Positions 34,901 to 44,979 of a stretch of DNA of 64,000 bases are shown in pieces. This stretch comes from Euleptes europaea (lineage: Eukaryota > Chordata > Lepidosauria > Squamata > Sphaerodactylidae): positions 24,987,720 through 25,051,719 of the forward strand of contig NC_079331.1 in NCBI RefSeq assembly GCF_029931775.1, read 5' to 3'. Position 1 is the stretch's first letter. Each line of letters opens with the position of its first letter. Below the pieces are notes generated by a model. That model worked only from the letters and a program-made list of their open reading frames with translations, ran no database searches and had not been told where the DNA came from. Position numbers and translations under genes: made by a program.

Positions 34901-35486
34901 GCCGGCCGGCCGGCCCAAGTGTGAATTTGGCACCTCGGCCAGGAGGGTCCGCGCACATCAGAGCGGCGCCGCCGGCTTTCCGCGGCCCCGCGGGGGGGGG
35001 GGAGTGCAGCCCCAGGGCCCCCCTCCTTCTCCCCGATCGCTTGCCCGGGGGTGTCCCTGACTCCCACCTTCTCAGCCACCTGAACCACACTCAGCTGGCG
35101 GGTCTTGTCAACCAATTGCCCAGGCAGGGCCCAACGGGCGGGGGCAGTCAGATCCCACAGCACCCCTGGCTTGGGGTGCCAATCAGTGCCCTGGGCCTTG
35201 GTGCTCTTCCAGAGATGCCCTTTGACAGTTGGCCACTGGACTTTCTGGCCACAAGCCTGGAGGTTTTGCTCATCTACCCAGGGTGAGTTTTGAAATGCAG
35301 TGTTGAGGAGTGAGTTTTGTATCACATAGAGGAGGAATAAAACACAGATGTCAGGTATCTGTCAGGTCTCCACAGATGCCAGAGCCATTCGCACATTATG
35401 AGGGCCTGGAAGCTGCCAGGTAGCTGGGGTGCTGGTCGGATGAGCACAGAGCTGAGTGGCGGGGACTGTCTCTCGCAGGGAGAAAA
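34901..35486. other. MESP upstream flank
   Basis: GC-rich up to about 35060 (likely promoter CpG island), then ordinary sequence. No exon is supported. Confidence 0.4.
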
Positions 35487-35757
35487 AGAAGAGTTGGTTT
35501 TTATATGCCACTTTCTCTATCACTTAAGGCAGAATCAAACCAGCTTACAATCGCCTTCTGTGAGGTAGGTGAGGCTGAGAGAGCATGACTTGCCCAAGGT
35601 CACCCAGCTGGCTTTGTGTGTAGGAGTGGGGAAACAAATCCAGTTCACCAGATTAGCCTCCCCGCTCATGTGGAGGAGTAGGGAATCAAACCCAGTTCTC
35701 CAGATCAGACTCCACCACTCCAAACCACCATTCTTAACCACTACACCACGAAGGCTT
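35487..35757 (-). repeat. tRNA-derived SINE, minus strand
   Basis: It is the reverse complement of the 32408-32718 type. It starts AGAAGAGTTGGTTTTTATAT at its tail, contains GCCCAAGGTCACCCAGCTGG, and ends with TTAACCACTACACCA (A box complement). Confidence 0.85.
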
Positions 35758-37820
35758 TGGCCTTCTTGCCGGCACCATTTCCCCAGCCCAAAATGTCCCC
35801 TGGGGTGCTGCCTTTCCCCCCACTGGGGAAACTTACATGTATCAATGTCTTGGGGACGTATCAGGTCAGGGAAACTGCTCAGGGGGGAGGCAGGATTGCC
35901 CTCTCCCTGCATGCTGAACGGCTGGGACACGGCGAGTCCTTGTGACGGCCCAAAGTGTGAATGAGTCCTGAATGTGAGAATGAGCTTCTTTGGTGTTAAG
36001 GCCCTCAATTTCAGAGACTGGTGAGGCTTCTGGGTCCCGGCCCAGAGGCTCTGCCTGCCACCCTTGCCACAGGGGAGTCGCTCCAGCTTCTTACCACCTG
36101 GTCTTCCCTGACCTGTTTGGCCCCTCCCCCCCTCACTTGCTGGATCCAGGGGAAATTTTGTCTGCCCCCTAGCAGAGAGGGTGACCGATGGGACTTCTGT
36201 TCCAGAGCTTTTGGGGGACCTTGCAGTGGACTTCTTCCTTTTGTGGAGCAGAGGTGGATTGCTCATTTTGCCATGCCGCAGTTGGGAGGGGGGCTGAGGA
36301 ACCGGCCCAGGGCAGACACGGCCTGGGGAAGCCTTGGCTGAGGAAGCTGCAGCTATGTCTAGGATGCACCGTGTAGCCACTGAGGAGCCCGCTGAAGCTC
36401 AGGAGATCAGGGTCTAAATAAAGAATGAAATGCACCGCTCCTGGTTTGGCCCAGCAAGACGTGGAGGCTGACAGAGCCTGCTGACCACTCAAGAGAGGAA
36501 GCTCCAGTCTGGCCTTGCTTGGCCTGTCTGTCCAGAGGGAAGAGTCCGCCCAGACCCACAGGCTTTGCATGCCCTGGTGTCTTTGGTCTTTCAGCACATT
36601 TTGTGCTCCAAGGGAACCTCCAGTCTATGGCTGGAGATGCAGGGACACCTTTGGAGCAGAAAAAGCTGGCTTGTGATGGTTGCCATGTGACATTGTGGGG
36701 GGGGGGATGTACGCCTAAGCAGGAAGAAAACCCCAGAAGGAAAGACTCAGCTGCAGGATGAATCCTCCAAAGTTGGTGACCCTGCATGAATTCTTTTGAA
36801 TGACACACAGAGGATCCCCAGGGCTGGGTGTCTGGTCAGAGCCACTGAAAAGTGGTGCCCCGACCATATCAGTGGGCTGTGGTGGGCAGACACCTCTGGA
36901 GACCTCCTCTGCATTGCACAGGCATCCTTTGACAACACGCTGCAAGATATTCCTCCACGTCAAAATACCTCTGCAATTAGATGAATTGATTATGCTAGCA
37001 CCCAAACTGCAGGCATTAAATTCCCTTCTGCTTTTTCATGCAGGAAGACATGCCGTTTGCAGATGGTGCCCAACCCAACAGAAGACAAAAGCAGGCTTTT
37101 CGTTCATAGGCAGACTTGTGCAGATCTAACCAGTTAATCACTCATTCAGTTGAAACTCCTCTGATTAACCCACAGAGATTTCAGACATGGCCCAACAGCC
37201 CCCCCCCCATTCCCTCCAAGGGCTCCTGTTTGTAAGGGGGACAGATGCACCCAGGGGCAGGGGGTGGGGGGCCCACCAGAAGGCACCCAGGCCTTTCCCA
37301 AACTTGGAGCAGCCCAACTCTGACCTCCAGAGAGGGAGGCCATTGCAGGGAGTTCTCCAAAGCCCCCCCCCCTTTCCCAGCACACTCCACCCGTGTGCCT
37401 GTACACTTTGGCACTAAGGCTTTGGAAGAGGGAGTGTGAAACATCTGGGGAGGGGGCCACAGCAGCTTTCCCAGGCTCAGCATGACACCCCTGGTGCAAA
37501 GGTTGCCAGGGAAACCCAACATTGCATGTTTGGGAAATAAAAGCCTCTGGGAAAACATCCAAAGGGAACGGGGTGCAGGGGGAGCTTCCAAAATAACGTC
37601 CGGCTGTGTCGAGTGGTGACACGCGAGGAGCAGTGGGGGGCGCACCTGTGGCCCTGGCAAGAGGAGATGCTCTGGCTGAGAAGCGGGTGGGGGGGTATCA
37701 AATGTGTGCCTGTGGCTTGTAGCCCCAAACCCTAACCCTGGCAGAGGCACTCTAGTGATCTGCATGAGCAATCAGATCTTTTGGGTGCTTTCCTCCCCCC
37801 TTTCCCCCTCCCCCACTGCT
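35758..37820. other. Intergenic, nothing recognised
   Basis: Two kilobases of moderately GC-rich sequence with short overlapping frames on both strands. No splice-framed exon, RNA gene or clear repeat was identified. Confidence 0.4.
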
Positions 37821-37823
37821 GCT

Positions 37824-38014
37824 GGGGTTGCAAGCTCCAGTTTGGGAAATACCTGGAGATTTGGGAGTGGGGTCTGGGGAGGGTGGGGTTTGGGTAAATT
37901 GCCACAGAGTCCACCTTCCAAAACAGCCATTTTCTCCAGGGGGACTGATCTGTTGCCTGGACATCAGTTGTAATTCTAGGGGATTTCCAGCCACCACCTG
38001 GAGGTTGGCAACCC
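37824..38014 (+). repeat. MITE-like repeat, copy 1 of 4
   Basis: About 190 bp. It begins near TTGCAAGCTCCAG and ends CACCTGGAGGTTGGCAACCC. The terminal GGTTGCxAxC and GTTGGCAACC words are inverted relative to each other. The body words (CTTCCAAAACAGCCATTTTC, TTTTCTCCAGGGG) recur in the copies at 42488, 46577 and 50745. It is probably a non-autonomous element abundant in reptile genomes. Confidence 0.75.
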
Positions 38015-39050
38015 TGAGCCCTGCCCTGAGCCCTCATGCCACCCTCCAGATGGCCTTTCTCTTCTCTGTCCTTCACACCTTCCCCATCTCATTAGCCCCA
38101 GGCAGAGTAATGAGGTCTACCCAGGGGACCTTCACACTTCCCCAGGTCGTGTTTGGACAAGTGCTGCCAGCCCCCGGCTTCCACACAGCCTCTGCTTTGG
38201 GTGGGGCAGTCGCAGGCCTTGGGAAAAGCAGCCCCCCACACTTTGGGGGCTGCTGGCTGGGGGCACTGGGCATCCCTAGTGCTCTGCATCAGTACCTGGA
38301 TCTGTGCCCTCCCTTATCGGGGAGGGGGGGACTGGGAACACCGAAGATGCTGGAAGCACGGGGGGGAGGCCTGCCTCCCTGCTGCAGCTACCTGAGGCCC
38401 AGGTGTGGCCCACGGACTCTTAGCCCTGCGAGAGTCCTGCGGGCAGAACCAACCCTGGTCGGGGATAGCCTCCTGACTCACAACCGACTTGGAAACTGTT
38501 CCGAGGGCCAGTTGGGTTGTAGAGTTTTGTGTGCCTCGCACCTTTGGGGAGGGCTTCCTTTTGCCTGCTGCTTGGCATCCCCAGTGGGGCAAGAGCGGGT
38601 CAGAAATCCCACCGGTCTCCTTCCCAGACTCTAGCCATTGCCTCCCCCCCTCCCCACCACCCCTTCCTTCTTGGCCGTGCCCCTCGTCTCCTGGGAGTGT
38701 TTGCAGACATTTTCCAGGGAGTTGTCAGGACACAGCACCTTCTCGGCTGAGCAGAAGGTTGGGACTGCAACATGGGAGAGGTGCCGGGTTCAAGAGCCCA
38801 CGCGGCCTCCAAGTTTTGCTTCTGTCTCTCTCTCCCTCTCTCAGAGCTTAAAGCAGCTGTGGACCGGTGGGGAGATGGCCTTGGGGCTCTGGGGGTGGGG
38901 GCTTCATCCACACATGCTAAGAGAAATCCCCCCTCCCCCCAAAAAGCTGGTGGGTATAAATACATATGTCTCCGCCTCACCTACGTCACAGAATTCTTAT
39001 TGAGGTGTACTGAAACTGGTCAAAAGAGACAAAAACCTACATCTGGTTAG
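38015..39050. other. Intergenic, nothing recognised
   Basis: GC-rich, with overlapping frames on both strands but no supported gene or repeat. Confidence 0.4.
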
Positions 39051-39054
39051 AACA

Positions 39055-39172
39055 GGAGCCAGTGTGGTATAGTTGTTAAGTGTCGGACTAGGATGTGGGA
39101 GACCCAGGTTCGAATCCCTTGCTGGATGACCTTGCATGAGTCATACACTTTCCGCCTAACCTACCTCACATT
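39055..39172 (+). repeat. tRNA-derived SINE, head only
   Basis: AGCCAGTGTGGTATAGTTGT gives an A-box-like start, followed by AGGTTCGAATCCCTTGCTGG with a B box, then TGACCTTGCATGAGTC of the body. The 3' half is missing or diverged. Confidence 0.75.
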
Positions 39173-39174
39173 TT

Positions 39175-39780
39175 TTAGCTGCCTTTTTTATTTACAAAGC
39201 TCAGGATGGGTTACAATATAAATAAAACACATAAAACAGAGTACATAAAAATACATAAAAAGACAATTTGAAATCACAGTTTAGTACTTCTTTAATTAAA
39301 CGGAGTCCTTAATTGCCTTCAGCTGCCTCCTAAGGATGAAAAATGAGGGGGGCCAGGCGCAACTCCCTGGGGAGGTTCTTCCATAACTGGGGCTACCACT
39401 GAAAAGGCCATCTCTTCTTTGCTTGATGGGATCTTAATTCCTGGGCAAGAACATACAGGAGAAGATGGTACTTCAGGTACCCTGATCCCAAGCCAAGTAG
39501 GGCTTTAAAGGTCAAAAACCAACCCATTGATTGGAAGCCAGGGCAATTGCTGTAATATCAGGGTCACGTGCTCCCGATAGCTAGCCTCACCAATGGTATA
39601 GCTGCGGCCTCCAAACACTCTTCAAGGGTAGCCCCAAGTAGAGTGCATTGCAGTAGTCTAGTCTGGGTGTAACTGAGGTGTGGGTCACTGGCTAGATCTG
39701 ACTGTCCCAGGAATGGATGCTGCTGATTCACCAGCTGAAGCTGAGCGAACACAGACAGAACTAATGCATCCACTTAGTAT
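39175..39780 (-). mobile_element. LINE-derived fragment (L2/CR1-like 3' region)
   Basis: On the minus strand the segment shows the run GACTACTGCAATGCACTCTA (complement of plus 39640-39660), and near its 3' end a block with CAGGATGGGTTACAATATAA on the plus strand. The overall pattern resembles 3' regions of reptile LINEs of the L2 group. The 3' end ends in A-rich TAAATAAAAAA-like sequence. The clade is uncertain. Confidence 0.5.
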
Positions 39781-40438
39781 TCTAAGGTGGATCTGGGTAA
39801 CTAATGACTTGTCAGTTTGATGTGCATATCTGGAAAAGTTTTCGAACAAATCATCAGACGGTCAGTCCTTGAGCAATTAGAAAGACTGTGATTACTAAGA
39901 GCCAGCATGGGTTTCTCAAGAACAAGTAATGGCAGACTAATCTTATCTCATTTTTTTTAGAAAGGTACTATCCTGCTGCCCTGACCTGGATGGCCCAGGC
40001 TAGCCTGATCTCGTCAGATCTCAGAAGCTAAGCAGGGTCAGCCCTGGTTAGTATTTGGATGGGGGACCACCAAGGAAGTCCAGGGTTGCTGTGCAGAGGA
40101 AGGCCCTGGCAAACCACCTCTGTGAGTCTCTTGCCATGAAAACCCCCCAAAAGGGGTCGCCATAAGTCAGCTGCGACTTGACGGCACTTCACACACACAC
40201 ACACACTATCCTGCTGGATCAGGAGAATGCTGTGGACATAGTTTATCTTGATTTCAGTAAGACTCTGATAAGGTTCCACATAATATTCTCATTGACAAGT
40301 TGGTAAAATGTGGCTTGACTCCTATTACTGTTAGGGGGGTCTGTAACTGGTTGACAGATCACACCCAAAGAGTGCTTGTTAATGGTTCCTCATCCTCTTG
40401 GAGAGGAATGACAAATGGAGTGCCTCAGGGATTTAATT
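39781..40438 (+). mobile_element. CR1 reverse-transcriptase fragment split by a SINE
   Basis: 39781-39978 and 40205-40438 together read as CR1 RT: a region around GSLRTSNGRLI, then VYLDFSKTLI, WLTDHTQRVLVNGSSSSW and NGVPQG. The two parts are separated by the 5S-type SINE at 39979-40204, whose 12-bp duplication shows that the SINE inserted into an existing CR1. The coding is decayed. Confidence 0.8.
39979..40204 (+). repeat. 5S-rRNA-derived SINE (5S-Sauria type), full length
   Basis: The head contains GCCTGATCTCGTCAGATCTC, AGAAGCTAAGCAGGGTCAGC and TTGGATGGGGGACCACCAAG, i.e. 5S rRNA-like internal promoter sequence. The tail reads CATAAGTCAGCTGCGACTTG, then ACGGCACTTCACACACAC. It is flanked by the perfect 12-bp target duplication ACTATCCTGCTG (39967-39978, 40205-40216). 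It lies in the CR1 remnant. Confidence 0.92.
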
Positions 40439-41062
40439 TGTATTGTGTTTTAATTGATGTTAGCTGCTCTGAGCCCTGCCCCGGCTGGGATAAAGAGTGG
40501 GATATAAGTTTAATAAGATAAATAAATGAATAAATACAGGAAAAGAGTCTGCTCCTGTGATCAAAAGTCTATTGAGGATCTATCCCACATCACATTCCAG
40601 TGTCCAAAGTACGAGGTTGAATGTAATAGATTTTTGCGGACCATAATATCCCACTTCTCAGGAAGGTCATATCAGGATAAATTAGTCATATTACTGAAAG
40701 ACAGAGGCAAATTCATCACTTTACAAATTGCAGGATTTGCTGCCGCCATCATGGAGGATGAAAAGACGACGGGGCAGAGGGCTGACCAGAGTGTGTCTGG
40801 CCCGTGACTCTGGGTCCGCTCTGGGTCACCCGGCATTTTTTATTTGTCTCTGGACTGTATGATCTTTCTTTCCTATTATTAGATATATATTTTTTTAATG
40901 ATGAATTTGTATCTGTGTTTTAATACTCTCTGGGAAATGACAAATTCTTTAAATTATTTTACTATTTTAAATTTTATTTTGGTGGAATTTCCACCTTATT
41001 CTGTATTGTTACTATGGCCTTTTTGTTTTTGTTTTTTTGCTAATGCAATAAAGACTTGATGA
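40439..41062 (+). mobile_element. LINE 3'-end fragments, clade uncertain
   Basis: 40439-40525 looks like a LINE 3' tail (TTAGCTGCTCTGAGCC, then TAAATAAATGAATAAA). From 40526 a 93-aa frame includes CSCDQKSIEDLSHITFQCPK and YQDKLVILLKDRGKF, a cysteine-bearing C-terminus like those of some non-LTR retrotransposons. It ends in a 3' UTR with AATAAAGACTTGATGATGAT, i.e. a (GAT)-type tail. I cannot name the clade. Confidence 0.55.
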
Positions 41063-42487
41063 TGATGGATGAGGGGCAGCCCCAACCCACAGTCCCTCTG
41101 TCTCATCTGGGTTGAGGGTCTTCACGTCCATCTCTGTCCTCAGCATCAGCTACTAGTCTGCGAGTCCTCCACAACTGAGACGGGGTTCTGTAAATGCTGG
41201 GGGGGGGGGGCTCCAGGTCTGCTCTTAGGAAGGTTGGCGGACCTTCAGCGACCGCCAGTCTCTCCTCTCCCTTGTCTTATAGATGGGATGCGCAGGGCAG
41301 TGGGGGTTCTCCCCAGCAACAAGACGGAGAGTCTGAATTTTGCCATGGGCACCACAGCACCAACAGGGAGACGAGACCGGCCCAAACCCCACACCTGGTT
41401 GCTTTTGGGGTGGAGGCCAGCCATGGGGCAGGTTAGGAGAAAGTCTGTTGGGGAAATGCCCCCTGCTTGCTAGGGGGAGGCATGACAGGATGGGATGGGC
41501 AGGACGGGGCAACCAAAAGACCTCGAGCTGACACAGCTCACAGCTGCTCTGAAGAGGCTCTGGGCCCTCTCTAGAGAGCTAGCCTGCCACCCTGATTGGT
41601 TGGGCCGTGCCCTGGGCCCGGTGGGCTGCCTGTGGCTCCTCCCGGCCCTGTCCCGTCTTTGGGGCCTACTCTGCTCCCCCCCCTTCCTCTGAGTGTCAGC
41701 TCCGTGCGTGAGGATGGAGGAGGAACTCCTCGTCACGGAGGGAGTTTGCTGGTGGCAGCCTCACAGAAAGGGCAGTTTTGCACAACAGGAATAAAACTGT
41801 CATGGGTTCAAATCCTGTCTCTTCCTCATCTTGGTGCCCAGCAAAATGTGTGCTGCGCCTGCCTGGCTTTCCCTGCCTGGTGCTGCCCCCCTGCTCCATG
41901 CAGCTTCTCTGGCACCTGGCAGCCCCTTCACCGGCAGAAGGTGACTGTTTCAGAGGGGCCCTCTACCTGCCCTCAACCCTTGAGGAGGTGGGGGGCAGGC
42001 CATTCTTTTGGGGCTGCCTCTGCTGTGTGAGCTCCAAGACACGTGGGCACGATGGCAGAGGGGGCTGCCTCTCCTTCCCTACCTGCCTGCTGGAAAGGTG
42101 ACCAGGCTGCAGGCGGGAACTTGAGCCCCTGGGCACGAAAGGCCCCGCTAGCAGTGCCGCTGCTCTCTTCAGAGAGCAAGCATGTGGCATTCCCTGTGGT
42201 GTCTCCCTCATGCTCAGCACATGGGCTGAGTGGCTGGGGGAGGGTTCACATTGGCATGCACTGATTGGCTGCTTTCTAGGGCAATAGGTGTGTTACAGTG
42301 GGGTTGCCACAGACTAGGGTGCCCTTGCCTGGGCAAGGGGCTTTTCTTGGGCATACAGCCTCTTAGTTGGGAAGGGGAGGATACCAGCCGGCAGCACCAG
42401 TGCCAGCAATGAGGTAGCATCAGGGTTTTTGGATGGGGCTGCAGCTGAAGTAGCAGAGTCCGGGGAGGGGGGAACCATTGGACCAAT
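41063..42487. other. Intergenic, nothing recognised
   Basis: The word GGGTTCAAATCCTG (about 41805) looks like a tRNA B box but lacks a complete tRNA fold around it. No gene is supported. Confidence 0.4.
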
Positions 42488-42762
42488 TGGACTCTATGGC
42501 GTTTAAGTCCCTCCCGAAACCCTGCCCTCCTCAGGCTCCGCCCCCAAAATCTCTAGGATCAGAAAAGCATGCCCATTATGTTAGGTGCTATGGAACACAG
42601 GCAGGATAAATCCTGCTGCAGCCGTCTTGCTCGTGGGCTTCCTAGAGGCACCCGATTGGCCACTGTGTGAACAGACTGCTGGACTTGATGGGGCCTGGGT
42701 CTGATCCAGCAGGGCTTTTCTTATGTTAGGTATTTCCCAACCCGGAGCTGGCAACCATAAGG
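42488..42762 (-). repeat. MITE-like repeat, copy 2 of 4, split by a CR1 tail
   Basis: 42488-42557 and 42731-42762 form the opposite-strand version of the 37824 type (GACTCTATGGCGTT, CCCCCAAAATCTCTAGG, then TATTTCCCAACCCGGAGCTG). They are interrupted by a CR1 3' fragment, with TAGG on either side. Confidence 0.7.
42558..42726 (+). mobile_element. CR1-type 3'-end fragment inside the MITE
   Basis: The sequence around GTGGGCTTCCTAGAGGCACC and CTGGACTTGATGGGGCCTGG, ending CAGCAGGGCTTTTCTTATGT, matches the complement of the CR1 3' end at 52806-52950. It is flanked by TAGG (42554-42557 and 42727-42730). Confidence 0.65.
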
Positions 42763-44205
42763 GCTGGAGCACCTCTGCAGGTGGGTCAAGGTCCTCCTGG
42801 CCTCAGTGTGGGGTAACCCAAGGACCTCGTGGGAGGCTGGACTAAAGGAGGCTGGAAAGAGAATTAGCAGCTCACGCAGCTGTGTGAATTGCTTCTTGCA
42901 CACTTCCCAAGGGAGGGGGGGACACAACTGAAGACAGGAGCTGTGAAAATTCACACTCTGGTCAATGAGCCTGCCTTTCCCACTGCCCTGATCTCCATGG
43001 CCTCTGACCCCTCCTCTGGGCCTGCCAGGGGGCCACTTCACACTACCCGAGGCAGCAAAGCTGAGACCCTCCTCTTGCCCACCTTCCCTCCAAAGCACTC
43101 ACAACCTTCAGCCCTGCCTGGTTCCCCTGCCCACTTCCTTGGCCAGTATCCCTGGCACTGGAGCCCAGCAAGGCCTTGACATGGGGCTGGGCCAGATCCT
43201 GGCCTGCCTCTCACAGCCCCCACCCCCGGTCTGGCCTTCTACCCACCGGCACCAGGATCCTTGACTCTGAGCCTTCTCCCAAAGCACAGAGCACCTCTTG
43301 GGCATGGCAACGGGATGCCAGTGGGCAGCCATCGAGAGGTGCCCTGCTGGAGGCACGCAGCCAAAGCCTTCCGCATGTGGCTCTGCTTCCTGCCACCCTC
43401 AGAGGGGGGCTGCTGGCTGGAAAAACTTCCTGCGAGGCTTGTGCTAGTTGCATGCCCCTCACCACTATTTCCCCACCAACAATACCTTCTTTGCCTCCGC
43501 TGCCTGCCTCTGCTCTGCCCCACTGATCAGGGCCTTGGCATGAGCCTGCCCATCTCAATAAACCCCCACCCCAGTGTAAAGAAGGCCAGCCAGCCCCACC
43601 TGCGGCAACTGAGGGAGGATTCTTCCTTCCTTGGTCGCCTCAGCTCAGGCAGCAGCCTTCCTGGAGAGAGGGGCGCCGGGGTGTCCAGGGGCGACCTGGA
43701 GGGCTGCCTGCAATTATGTTCTCCAACAACGAGCGCCACAACCGAAGCCCGTCATCACCCCGGGTGTGGGGCTCATGCAACAGGGAGGGAAGTGCAGTCT
43801 GCACATGCTCCACCGCTTCCCAGGGACCGCAGCACTGCCTTGGATTTGCACAGGAGCCCTGCTTCGTTCCCCACGGTCAGTCGAGGGAGCCGCAGTTGGG
43901 AGACTTGCTGCCCCCTTGTGGGGAAAAGCATTCAGTGTGCCTGGCCAGACGGGGTGGGGGAACGGCCCACTGGTGCCCGCTGGCAGGTGAGATGCCCCTG
44001 GAGGCTGGGGAGAGAACAGCTGGCATCAAGACAGGCCCAGAGCTGCCATTGAGCCAGCAGCCCCTGAGCTCCAGTCATGGAAGATGTGAAAACAATGAAG
44101 CTGAAGAGAGAGCTCCTGAGCATGTGCACCCTAAACAGATGATGAGAGGGAACATATCTTGGTCATATTCTGGGCATGTAGTGGGGGTCCCTGGGGGTGT
44201 GGGGG
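42763..44205. other. Intergenic, nothing recognised
   Basis: Long overlapping frames exist (for example 43261-44052), but they have no known motif and follow GC bias. No gene is supported. Confidence 0.4.
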
Positions 44206-44207
44206 GA

Positions 44208-44283
44208 GGGTAGTTGTAAATTTCCTGCATTGTGCAGGGGGTTGGACTAGATTACCCTGGTGGTCCCTTCCAACTCTATGATT
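44208..44283 (+). mobile_element. CR1 3'-end fragment
   Basis: It contains GCAGGGGGTTGGACTAGATT followed by GGTCCCTTCCAACTCTATGA, the standard CR1 3' terminal sequence, ending with a single ATGATTC unit. Confidence 0.85.
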
Positions 44284-44554
44284 CCCCCACCCCCAACCCC
44301 ATTTCTTGTAGAAATTAATCTCCATCTAGGCCTGGACCCTTCCAGCCTCTCCCAGACGTGGCTTTCTCACCTGGATGCCTTTAGGGAGATTCCTCCTCTA
44401 CAGAACTGGGGTTGCTTTTCCCACCCAGCTCCAGGGTCCCCCCATCCCCCACCCTCTTACGTGCAAAATGGAACTTGTTCAGGAGGGCATTTTTATCAAG
44501 GGAACAATGTCTTTTAAAAAATGATATTTTAAAATATCAAACTCATTCAGTTTG

Positions 44555-44663
44555 AATGTTTTATTTTGGGTTTCATTGCACTGTTTTCTGTGATGTGCCT
44601 TGAGTCTCCCCAGTCGCAGACAAAAAGTGGACGAAAAATGAAGTCAACAAATAAATAAACCTG
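44555..44663 (+). repeat. LINE/SINE tail-like repeat
   Basis: TGTGATGTGCCTTGAGTCTC followed by AACAAATAAATAAACC resembles 3' tails of reptile retroelements. It lies just beyond the ANPEP poly-A signal. Confidence 0.5.
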
Positions 44664-44669
44664 GACGTA

Positions 44670-44979
44670 GAATTCAAGAGGTTATTTTATTTATGAGGTT
44701 ACAAAAATATACAGAACATGCTTGATGGGAGATTGCAATGGGGGGGAGTCTTGTCTTTGCCTTCGCAATCACCCCCAGACCCCTGAGATAGTCATTCGAT
44801 TAATAAAGCCGCTGAGAAGAAAGCCCCTGTGCATTGTGGGAGCAGAAATGCTGTGCCTCTGTGAGCAAAGTGCCGCGGCCGCGCACGGGCCGGCCAAAGG
44901 CACGAGAGGGGAAGGGTCTTTGGTTTGGCAGGCCGAGGGGGAGCAGAGGTCCAAGGGGAGCGCCCCTGGGAGCTCCGCC
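44670..44979 (-). other. ANPEP 3' UTR with AATAAA
   Basis: From the ANPEP stop codon to a minus-strand AATAAA at 44691-44686. Cleavage is expected near 44670. It is assigned by position and signal. Confidence 0.6.

Noticed and set aside
33498-35090. 530-aa minus-strand frame through MESP
   Set aside because: It reads through the MESP intron and past the promoter. The spliced 234-aa model with conserved C-terminal exon and phase-0 junction explains the gene better.
41790-41830. tRNA-like B box GGGTTCAAATCCTG
   Set aside because: No matching A box and arms at proper spacing; at most a SINE scrap.
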